From Perlabentimonas sp046542995 (GTDB lineage: Bacteria; Bacteroidota; Bacteroidia; Bacteroidales; Tenuifilaceae), in NCBI GenBank assembly GCA_046542995.1, contig JBKHAH010000129.1, positions 1 through 6,439 on the forward strand: a stretch of 6,439 bases of DNA, in the 5' to 3' direction. A program made the position numbers and the translations under genes. The notes below the pieces were generated by a model. That model ran no database searches. It was given only the letters and a program-made list of their open reading frames with translations, and was not told the DNA's origin. Of the stretch, positions 1 through 5,821 are shown piece by piece; within the stretch, counting starts at the first letter, position 1; the number at the start of each line of letters is the position of its first letter.

Positions 1-46
1 AATTTTTTATAAGTATAAATCTGATTTTGTAGAAGTTTTTTGAATG

Positions 47-67
47 TACTAATACTATAGATTAGTA
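47..67. repeat. Short AT-rich inverted repeat in intergenic DNA
   Basis: TACTAAT and ATTAGTA are perfect 7-bp inverted arms around a 7-nt loop. The surrounding positions 1-134 are AT-rich and show no open frame, promoter match or RNA gene that I can support. The repeat could be an operator for a gene left of the window, or chance in AT-rich DNA. Confidence 0.3.
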
Positions 68-134
68 TGATGATTTTGGATTAATTAATTACCTGATTGT
101 TATGAATGGGCAATTTCCAATAAGTATTCACGTG

Positions 135-169
135 CAAAAAACCCCAAGGCTAAAATGGGGCTTTGGGGT
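135..169 (-). terminator. Rho-independent terminator after the caspase gene
   Basis: Read on the minus strand, arms ACCCCAAAGC and GCCTTGGGGT form a 10-bp stem with one A-C mismatch around a 9-nt loop. A run of six T follows. It begins 42 nt past the caspase stop codon, in the right orientation and with the right T-tract, so it most likely ends the LPP20-caspase transcript. Confidence 0.85.
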
Positions 170-211
170 ATAGAAGAATTAAGTTAATAGGGGTATTCTA
201 TAAAATGCTTT

Positions 212-2200
212 TTATTTTCTAACAAAAACAAAGTCTCCACCTTCATCGCCTGTTCCTTTTATATCGCCATATAGCGGAACTGTTGGGCTGCTGTTCATTA
301 CAGTTGTTTTAAAACTACTAAAGAGTTCCTCCGCCGTTAAGTAATCGACAGTGTTCTCTTCAAGTCTTTTTACAAGATGCCTAATAAATACGCTCTCATC
401 GGGCACTTCGGTAAGTGCACCACTTGTCATGGCCTTTCTGCTCTTGCGCTCATACATGTTATCTACCTCCTCAGGGGATTCAGGAAAAGCTTTACGAGTT
501 TTGAATATGCCACCCGAGAAGCATGCGTCAGCAATTAGCAGGGTGTGCTTGCTTTTAATCGCAGCAACGTAATCCTTCAGCTGGCTATTTGCAATCCAGT
601 TTCCTGTGCTCGATGCTGCTGCATCGGAGGGGAGCCAGTACCCAAACTCTGTTTCTGTATCGAAGTAACCATGACCAGCAAAGAAAATTAAAAGGTTATC
701 GTTCTTAGTTACCCTTCGTGTAATTTTATCGAGCTCGTCAATAAGCTCACTTCTTGTTGGATTCTTTACGAATGTAATATCTCTTGCCTCAAACGTATAG
801 TGGTTAGCTAATGTTTTAGCTAGCTTTGCTGCGTCTCTAACCGGGTTTGCTAAAGAAGCAATGCCATCATCGGGATACTCGTTTACCCCAACTACCAGAG
901 CATAGTAACGAGGCGATCTGGGAGCATCAAAAACAATGTCTAGCTCCTCGGTACCTGATGCTACCTGCTGGCCTGGCTCATCTTTACGGATGACCACGAA
1001 TCTTCTTTCCGTGCTATTTTCAAAAACATCCATTGAGCGGATTACAATGTTGTTTTTGCCTAATCTAAGGGGTACCTTGGTTTCAAACTCTCCGTCAGAG
1101 TTCACTTTTGCGTTGTGTCCATTAACAACCACTTCGTAAATGTCACTTTTATCGCTGGCAGTTCCTTTCACGTACAGCTCACTTTCTGAAACGGTTATCG
1201 CATCGGCTGCTCCTATAGATCGTAGTCGTCTATCGTCAAAAGTGCTTGACGATCCGGCCAAAGGCTTACCTCTTGTTGCTTCACTACCAATTAGTGAAAT
1301 TCCTTCGGGGATAAGTAAAGAAATTACGGGAGGGGTTTCGTCTTTATCTTGATTTGTAGCAACCGATTCCTGAATATTAACATTTGCAGTGGTTGTAGTT
1401 TTAAATGTTTTGGTTGATGTTGATGATAAAGAGGTTGTAGGACTGTTAGAGATTGGGAAGTCGCGGAATTGCAATGCGCTAATATCCAGATTATCTAGTC
1501 CAAATCTGGAGAAGGTGAGCAGCTCAGCTCCAACTTTAAGCCGCATCACCCTGTTAAAATCATCAGGTATTCGATCGAAAGTAAAGGTTGCATCAACCGT
1601 TTCGCCTTCTTTAATTGTTCTTTGGGGTGTTGAGTATCTTTGTGATCCAACTACTTCGCCAAGTTTCCCTTTTTGTGCATCAAAACTTCGCCGATTAAAA
1701 TCAGTAACGGTAATTAGGCCGTTAATTAGTTTTAAATCGCGGGTAGCACCGTTGTTTGTTATGCTTAATACCAACTCAAGCTGATTATTGTTCTTGCGGT
1801 GGAAGCTAATTAGTTTAAAGGTAACATTACTAAAGTCATCTTCCAGGGGTTTTGTTCTCTCGGTTTTCCCTGTTAATTTGAACACTACTTCGCCGTTAAG
1901 TTCTGGTATATCGTTGAGTGTATTCCAAATTATAACCTGATTTTTTCCTCCAGAAACATTCTCTCCAACATATCCGGAAACCGATTGCATGGATTGGAAT
2001 GTGCGACCACCGTCTAATGAGAAGCTGGGCTTAATACTGAATTGTTGTCCGAGTTGCTCTCCAATTATTGAGTATTCAATGTTTATATTATTGCCAAGCT
2101 GTTTAGTGTTAACCTCAGTGAATTCTTGTGCTGAGGTTATGGTTGTGCCAAGCATATTGAGTGCTAATGCTAGAAGCACTATTTTCGATATCTTTTTCAT
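212..2200 (-). CDS. Exported caspase-family (peptidase C14) protein
   Basis: This 662-aa protein appears to be a secreted or envelope-facing cysteine peptidase of the caspase/metacaspase fold. Residues 1-24 are a signal peptide (MKK, hydrophobic core, TSA before QEF). Residues about 25-112 form a beta-rich domain with SLDGGRTF and VSGYVGENVSGG, a pattern I associate with exported Bacteroidota proteins. Residues about 120-245 are a second beta-rich region, and 251-278 a Ser/Thr-rich linker. Residues about 288-405 look like a bacterial Ig-like domain (TPPVISLLIP; LGKNNIVIRSMD). The peptidase domain spans about 430-660 (YYALVVGVNEY start). Its expected catalytic dyad is intact: His510 in FFAGHGYFD and Cys560 in IADACFSGG. 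The start is fixed by the signal peptide. It lies 50 bp downstream of the LPP20-like gene with no terminator between, so the two are probably cotranscribed. Family assignment is firm; substrate and role are unknown. Confidence 0.9.
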   Translation of the reverse strand: MKKISKIVLLALALNMLGTTITSAQEFTEVNTKQLGNNINIEYSIIGEQLGQQFSIKPSFSLDGGRTFQSMQSVSGYVGENVSGGKNQVIIWNTLNDIPELNGEVVFKLTGKTERTKPLEDDFSNVTFKLISFHRKNNNQLELVLSITNNGATRDLKLINGLITVTDFNRRSFDAQKGKLGEVVGSQRYSTPQRTIKEGETVDATFTFDRIPDDFNRVMRLKVGAELLTFSRFGLDNLDISALQFRDFPISNSPTTSLSSTSTKTFKTTTTANVNIQESVATNQDKDETPPVISLLIPEGISLIGSEATRGKPLAGSSSTFDDRRLRSIGAADAITVSESELYVKGTASDKSDIYEVVVNGHNAKVNSDGEFETKVPLRLGKNNIVIRSMDVFENSTERRFVVIRKDEPGQQVASGTEELDIVFDAPRSPRYYALVVGVNEYPDDGIASLANPVRDAAKLAKTLANHYTFEARDITFVKNPTRSELIDELDKITRRVTKNDNLLIFFAGHGYFDTETEFGYWLPSDAAASSTGNWIANSQLKDYVAAIKSKHTLLIADACFSGGIFKTRKAFPESPEEVDNMYERKSRKAMTSGALTEVPDESVFIRHLVKRLEENTVDYLTAEELFSSFKTTVMNSSPTVPLYGDIKGTGDEGGDFVFVRK

Positions 2201-2250
2201 ACTATCAATAGTTTATTGTTTAACCCAATTGAGTATTTATCATAAATGAT

Positions 2251-3294
2251 TTAAAGATCTTTTAGTTGAAAATCAAATCCAATACTATCTATACCAAATT
2301 CAATGCCATTTAATAGCATTTTTGAATTTTTTGTTGCAACTTCTCGTGTAAGGTTGTTCAATTGTGGGACGTATTGCTCCCCTAGAGTCCTTATTGATAC
2401 TGAATTTTGCTCGGTTTCTAATGTAAGTTGTCTCAATAACTTTTTTGAGTAAATACTCCATAGCCCATTGTAGCTTACCAGGGGGCTTGTGTTTTTTTGC
2501 CAAGATGGATTTGCGTATTTATAACTGTAAAGAGGAAACTCGTGTATTTGTCCATCAAATTCTGAATTGGACAGGAACTTGTTCCCTCTTTGGGTGTAAA
2601 CGAAGTGTGCTCTTTCGGTTATTTTATCGGGTGTTTGAAGTATAGAAATAAACTCGTATTCAGCTTGTGGTTCAAAAACTTCACCAATCTGAGCTTCTAT
2701 GTAAAGGGCCGTGCCAATGGCAGAGATTAGGTTTGGGTTAGAGGCCTCCAGGGTGCTGTCTTTATCCCTAGGTGTGTATTTGATTAGCATTATAATTTCA
2801 TTGTACCGTGTAAGATGTTGCTCCTCTATTGCAAAGCACGTACTATCTGCATAACCTGTGGCTGACACCTTAAAATATGTGTCAAATCTCTGCCCATAGC
2901 GCTTGCGACCTCTATCAGAAAACTCAGAAGTATAAACATCTCTGAAATATTGAATTTTTGCATTATTGAAAAGTACAGCCATTGTTTTGGCTCTATGAAG
3001 TGCTTGGCGAGTTGCTTCCTCTTCGTTTAGATCAGGATCGGATATTCCAATTGCATAAACGTTATTATTTCTCGCCTGTGGAGTTCTAAAGAACCAGGTT
3101 GGGAGTGTGTCCGGAAAGTAGCTTAGTTGATCAATATTCTGAAATTTGTTTCGACCTTTCTCTAAATCACCTTCTGTTTCCTTTCTGAAAATCTCCTCAA
3201 AGTCTTCCTTGGTCTGACCAGATACATCCGCCTGATTAAAAGGCATAAATACTATGCAAAGTAGTAAAAATTTAAGGTAAATGCTATAACTCAT
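2251..3294 (-). CDS. Exported LPP20-like protein
   Basis: A 347-aa exported protein. The start chosen is the Met of MSYSIYLKFLLLC because it opens directly onto a signal peptide (hydrophobic stretch about 7-19, likely cleavage near VSG/Q27). The frame is open 40 codons further up, but that extension would cover the promoter and is not signal-like. Residues about 60-175 (PTWFFRTPQ, VYAIGISDPDLNEEEATRQALHRAK, then an alternating strand-like region) resemble LPP20-type domains, recognised here by pattern only. The C-terminal half (180-347) I do not recognise. Cys13 sits inside the hydrophobic core, so it is not a convincing lipobox cysteine and the protein may be soluble periplasmic rather than a lipoprotein. 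It is first in a likely operon with the exported caspase-family gene, which suggests a shared envelope function. That link is inference. Confidence 0.7.
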   Translation of the reverse strand: MSYSIYLKFLLLCIVFMPFNQADVSGQTKEDFEEIFRKETEGDLEKGRNKFQNIDQLSYFPDTLPTWFFRTPQARNNNVYAIGISDPDLNEEEATRQALHRAKTMAVLFNNAKIQYFRDVYTSEFSDRGRKRYGQRFDTYFKVSATGYADSTCFAIEEQHLTRYNEIIMLIKYTPRDKDSTLEASNPNLISAIGTALYIEAQIGEVFEPQAEYEFISILQTPDKITERAHFVYTQRGNKFLSNSEFDGQIHEFPLYSYKYANPSWQKNTSPLVSYNGLWSIYSKKLLRQLTLETEQNSVSIRTLGEQYVPQLNNLTREVATKNSKMLLNGIEFGIDSIGFDFQLKDL

Positions 3295-3322
3295 TATTAA
3301 ATAGTTTAAGATGTGAACAATG

Positions 3323-3356
3323 TAAAGGTAAAAAAATATGCCATTATCAATACAAA
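3323..3356 (-). promoter_or_regulatory. Candidate Bacteroidota-type promoter for the LPP20-caspase operon
   Basis: TACCTTTA on the minus strand (3330 to 3323) matches the TAnnTTTG -7 box in all but the last base and lies 28 nt before the chosen ATG. A TTTG (3356-3353) stands 22 nt upstream and a TTG (3350-3348) 17 nt upstream. Either could act as the -33 element, and neither spacing is ideal. It also supports the shorter start, because the longer reading frame would run through it. Confidence 0.4.
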
Positions 3357-3422
3357 TATCTTGCCCAAATTTTATGTAATGGGGTTTAGTTGGGGTTAAA
3401 GAATGGCAGGGCATGATAAAAG

Positions 3423-3452
3423 AAAACCCCCGCAGGCTATGCGAGGGTTTTT
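3423..3452 (-). terminator. Rho-independent terminator after fabD
   Basis: Arms at 3423-3434 (AAAACCCCCGCA) and 3440-3451 form a 12-bp stem around a 5-nt loop. The one non-Watson-Crick position would be a G-U pair in the minus-strand transcript. It is followed on the minus strand by TTTTCTTTT. It begins 20 nt past the fabD stop. The plus-strand side also ends in TTTTTATTTTT, so the hairpin could work in both directions, although no plus-strand gene is seen here. Confidence 0.85.
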
Positions 3453-3471
3453 ATTTTTGAGAAGCGATATT

Positions 3472-4356
3472 CTATAATGTTTGTATACTTTTAGCCTCAA
3501 GACTTCGGTCAACTTTTTTGAGGAGCCCCTGTAGCACATTGCCTGGCCCCAGCTCGGTAAAATCATTGGCGCCATCTGCAATCATGTTTCGCATTATTTG
3601 AGTCCAGCGAACTGGTGAAGTAAGCTGCGAGATAAGATTCCGTTTAATGTCCTCTGGTTTTGTGTAGGGTTTTGCATCTACATTCTGGTAAACAGGGCAC
3701 AGCGGCTGGTTGAAATTGGTTGATTCAATGGCTTGAGCCAATTCAACTCTAGCTGGTTCCATTAAGGGGCTGTGGAATGCTCCGCCTACCTTTAAAGGAA
3801 GGGCTCTCTTTGCACCAGCTTCTTTAAGCTTTTCACATGCAGTGTTAATACCTTCAATACTGCCAGATATTACCAGTTGCCCTGGGCTATTGTAATTGGC
3901 GGGCACTACAATATCGCTGATTTCTGAGCAAACCTTCTCTACGGTTTCATCATCAAGCCCAATTATTGCAGCCATGGTAGAGGGTTCCCTCTCACAAGCT
4001 TTCTGCATGGCCATCGCTCTTTTGGAAACCAGCACCAAACCATCCTCAAACGAAAGGGCTCCGTTTGCCACCAAGGCAGAGAACTCTCCTAACGAGTGGC
4101 CTGCAACCATCTCGGGCTTAAACTCATTGCCCATAACTTTTGCAAGAATAACCGAGTGCAAGAAAATAGCGGGTTGTGTAACCTTTGTTTGCCTTAAATC
4201 CTCATCGTTACCCTCAAACATTAAATCTGTTATTCTAAAACCAAGAATCTCGTTTGCTTTTTCAAAGAGCTCTTTGGCTAATGGGGAGTTCTCGTATAGG
4301 TCCTTACCCATGCCAACGAATTGTGCTCCTTGTCCTGGAAATACAAATGCTTTCAT
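3472..4356 (-). CDS. fabD: Malonyl-CoA:ACP transacylase
   Basis: FabD moves the malonyl group from CoA to acyl carrier protein in the cytoplasm, supplying the elongation unit for type II fatty acid synthesis. The 294-aa product is of normal family length and opens with the hallmark FPGQGAQ (6-12). The nucleophile is Ser88 in GHSLGE (86-91), the carboxylate-binding Arg is at 113 (SKRAMAMQ), and the catalytic His is at 195 in GAFHSPLM. Other conserved blocks are NYNSPGQLVISG (154-165), SPVRW (247-251) and ELGPGNVL (268-275). The start is MKAFVFPGQ. The frame extends 25 codons upstream, but that would cross the -7 promoter box and adds nothing seen in the family. It stands alone here, with its own promoter and terminator, rather than in a fab cluster. 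Confidence 0.97.
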   Translation of the reverse strand: MKAFVFPGQGAQFVGMGKDLYENSPLAKELFEKANEILGFRITDLMFEGNDEDLRQTKVTQPAIFLHSVILAKVMGNEFKPEMVAGHSLGEFSALVANGALSFEDGLVLVSKRAMAMQKACEREPSTMAAIIGLDDETVEKVCSEISDIVVPANYNSPGQLVISGSIEGINTACEKLKEAGAKRALPLKVGGAFHSPLMEPARVELAQAIESTNFNQPLCPVYQNVDAKPYTKPEDIKRNLISQLTSPVRWTQIMRNMIADGANDFTELGPGNVLQGLLKKVDRSLEAKSIQTL

Positions 4357-4380
4357 GTCTTGTTTTTTAAGTTTAGGATG

Positions 4381-4412
4381 CAAATGTAATACTTTTATAC
4401 AAGGGTTTAAAA
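4381..4412 (-). promoter_or_regulatory. Bacteroidota-type promoter of fabD
   Basis: TACATTTG on the minus strand (4388 to 4381) is an exact TAnnTTTG -7 box, 24 nt before the fabD ATG. Twenty nt upstream is a TTTT (4412 to 4409), three of four bases of the TTTG -33 element at an expected spacing. The predicted leader is short and has no purine-rich ribosome binding site, as is usual in this phylum. Confidence 0.65.
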
Positions 4413-4451
4413 TCTTAAAATAAACTGTCAATCCCTCAGTAAGGGTTTAAA
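4401..4451. repeat. 11-bp direct repeat upstream of fabD
   Basis: AAGGGTTTAAA occurs at 4401-4411 and again, identically, at 4441-4451, 40 bp start to start (close to four helical turns). The first copy overlaps the proposed fabD -33 region. The second overlaps the end of the start-less open frame. The phasing and position would suit a paired operator, but no known regulator site is recognised. Confidence 0.45.
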
Positions 4452-4626
4452 GTTGGGAGAGGAGGAGAATATTCGAGAGAAGCTTTTTGATATTAGCTGG
4501 CGTATGTTTAGTATTGGGGTTTGGAACCTCACCTGATGCACTAATCTCAACGCTAAATTTTTTCAGCCATTCCGCCCTGCTGGTGAGCCAAATTAAATTG
4601 TACGCATTGTTACCTTGCGTTTTTAC
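4447..4626 (-). pseudogene. Start-less 59-codon open frame, possible gene remnant or repeat element
   Basis: On the minus strand a frame runs 59 codons from just after an in-frame stop (4629-4627) to TAA at 4449-4447. It has no ATG, GTG or TTG codon in frame. The readable peptide includes NLIWLTSRAEWLKKF and later SGEVPNPNTKHTPANIKKLL, which looks more protein-like than random AT-rich sequence. Its 5' end overlaps the last codons of the DUF3795-type gene in another frame. It may be the 3' tail of a decayed gene left by recombination. It could instead be a non-coding repeat that happens to stay open. I do not recognise the family. Apart from this, the fabD promoter and the direct repeat, the 4357-4609 gap shows nothing else. 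Confidence 0.35.
4588..4614 (-). repeat. Post-stop motif, copy A (possible cassette boundary)
   Basis: Minus-strand GGTAACAATGCGTACAATT starts inside the last Arg codon of the DUF3795-type gene, contains its TAA stop, and runs on to TTTGG. Aligned at AACA with the motif at 5789-5813 it shares 12 of the first 18 bases (AACA, G, GTA, AAT, A). No matching inverted arm is visible downstream, so a complete recombination site is not shown. Confidence 0.35.
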
Positions 4627-5038
4627 TTATTTCAGTTTTACAATGAATGCAATAATCTCTATGTACGCTTAATCCATATCCACAGACCTTACATTTCCAT
4701 TTTTCTTCTTCATTTTTAAGGAATTTCTTAAGTCCGTGAATTTTTATGTATGCAAGATTTTCAATCATGCTCATTCCGTATTTTGTTCGGTATCTTTTAT
4801 CCAGATTTATTAATCTGTTGCATGGATATTTTTCACAGTCATAACAAAATCCTGATTCGGTTTCTGATAACAAATTACAATTAACAATTTCACAACTTCT
4901 ACATACCTTTGGTTTATTCTCATCATCTTTCTTAAAACAGCCGCCACATGGTCTTTTTTCTCGAAGATGACCAATGCAAAGACCACAATTCATTCCACAT
5001 GGAGCTATCAAATTAGCGTATTTAGACACTTTCATCAT
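4610..5038 (-). CDS. Cysteine-rich DUF3795-type protein
   Basis: A 142-aa probable cytosolic metal-binding protein of unknown function. It has 15 cysteines. The N-terminal part (residues 12-75) shows the APCGMNCGLC opening and GCF/CRSC/CYDCEKYPC blocks that I associate with the DUF3795 family: Cys14, 18, 21, 31, 34, 46, 49, 54, 65, 68 and 73. After a helical Lys/Glu-rich stretch, Cys116, 119, 130 and 133 form a CxxC-CxxC zinc-ribbon-like tail. No signal peptide or membrane segment is present. Two adjacent ATGs (5038, 5035) are possible starts and the upstream one is listed. It follows the AlkD-like gene after 4 nt, so the two are almost certainly cotranscribed and perhaps translationally coupled. 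Whether the metal is zinc or an iron-sulfur cluster cannot be told from sequence. Confidence 0.85.
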   Translation of the reverse strand: MMKVSKYANLIAPCGMNCGLCIGHLREKRPCGGCFKKDDENKPKVCRSCEIVNCNLLSETESGFCYDCEKYPCNRLINLDKRYRTKYGMSMIENLAYIKIHGLKKFLKNEEEKWKCKVCGYGLSVHRDYCIHCKTEISKNAR

Positions 5039-5042
5039 TTAG

Positions 5043-5750
5043 TTATTTATCCATAGCCTGTTCTCTCATTTCCTTTGGCATTTTCTCTATTGCATATCGT
5101 AAAGATGTCCGGGGCATTATTGATTTGTTTTTCATTACAAAATCAAACACTTCTTGTTGATGTGATTTGCTGGCGACTTTTAACATCCATCCATAGCCTT
5201 TTTGCACTAGATCGTCCTTGTCAAGCAACAGATTATCTGCAATTTCAAAAATTACGTCCAGAAACAACCCTTTTCTTGCAGGAATTATTAAAGAAACAGC
5301 CGAAGCTCTTCTCATCCATCTATTTTTTGATCTTGTAAACTTTTTTAGTTCAGCTAAGAAGTCGGGATACATTTGAATGAATTCACCAACTGAATGGTTA
5401 CAAAATGTATCACAAGAGGCCCAATTGTTTATGTACAAATCAATCCACTTTTTGAATACTGCAAAATCGGCTGGTTGAAATCTTTTTCGGAGTGAGTAAG
5501 TCCAATTGCATGCAATGAATGATTCTTCTAGTATTCCAGATTGCCAAAGAATTTCAATCAGTTTAAAAATCTCTCCTTTCTCAAATGCATCAATGTCCTT
5601 AAAGCATTCCTTGCTGATTTTATTAACTACAGGTGCTTTGACTCCATAAGCCTCTATATTTTCTTTAAAGAATCTTTGACTACTTTCTTTTGTCTTGATG
5701 TCAATGTTTTCTTGAAGTTGATTTTTTATATTGGCTATAGTTTCATTCAT
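5043..5750 (-). CDS. AlkD-like DNA alkylation repair protein
   Basis: A 235-aa all-helical HEAT-repeat-like protein of the DNA alkylation repair family. Studied members (AlkC/AlkD) excise bulky or charged alkylated purines without flipping the base out. Family marks are YGVKAP (35-40), WASCD (110-114), NRWMRRASAVSLI (143-155), KGYGWMLK (184-191) and the late MPRTSLRYAIEKMP (212-225). By position and motif, Trp110, Asp114, Arg148 and Trp188 correspond to the functional Trp109, Asp113, Arg148 and Trp187 of Bacillus cereus AlkD, so glycosylase activity is plausible. That alignment is by eye. The start is the ATG at 5750. An earlier ATG at 5757 is out of frame and stops after four codons. The coding DNA is AT-rich (sampled lines 30-32% GC). 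It is paired with the Cys-rich gene downstream. Confidence 0.85.
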   Translation of the reverse strand: MNETIANIKNQLQENIDIKTKESSQRFFKENIEAYGVKAPVVNKISKECFKDIDAFEKGEIFKLIEILWQSGILEESFIACNWTYSLRKRFQPADFAVFKKWIDLYINNWASCDTFCNHSVGEFIQMYPDFLAELKKFTRSKNRWMRRASAVSLIIPARKGLFLDVIFEIADNLLLDKDDLVQKGYGWMLKVASKSHQQEVFDFVMKNKSIMPRTSLRYAIEKMPKEMREQAMDK

Positions 5751-5788
5751 ATTTCATGGTAGGTTACTGGTTCTAAATGCATGAAAAC

Positions 5789-5813
5789 GGTATTGATTTT
5801 ACACGGTGTTGGC
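5789..5813 (-). repeat. Post-stop motif, copy B (possible cassette boundary)
   Basis: Minus-strand GCCAACACCGTGTAAAATC, running on to AATACC, begins 8 nt after the stop of the outer-membrane protein gene. It is related to the motif that overlaps the DUF3795-type stop (12 of 18 bases from AACA). It lies in the 71-bp gap before the AlkD-like gene. No GGTGTTGGC counterpart is visible between it and that gene, so no complete hairpin site is present. Confidence 0.35.
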
Positions 5814-5821
5814 ACTAGTAA

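Noticed and set aside
1389..1784. 131-codon plus-strand open frame
   Set aside because: It is antisense inside the caspase-family gene, with a Val/Ser-rich composition typical of a shadow frame and no domain pattern.
3256..3258. Lipobox cysteine (Cys13) in the LPP20-like protein
   Set aside because: The cysteine sits in the middle of the hydrophobic core, too early and without a following mature sequence, so lipidation there is unlikely.
3295..3414. 40-residue N-terminal extension of the LPP20-like protein
   Set aside because: It would place the signal peptide internally and run over the candidate promoter. The ATG at 3294 opens directly on the signal sequence.
3896..4423. 175-codon plus-strand open frame
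   Set aside because: It lies antisense within fabD and its upstream region. The peptide is low in recognisable structure, and the fabD motifs on the other strand are unmistakable.
4357..4431. 25-residue N-terminal extension of FabD
   Set aside because: It crosses an exact -7 promoter box. Family members begin at or near the (M)KxFxFPGQG block.
5751..5800. Promoter for the AlkD-like gene
   Set aside because: No TAnnTTTG match is found. TACCGTTT and TGCATTTA are too weak to report.
5751..5821. Complete integron attC site between the outer-membrane protein and AlkD-like genes
   Set aside because: No GTTRRRY core or complementary arm to GCCAACACC is visible. Only a half-site-like motif is present.
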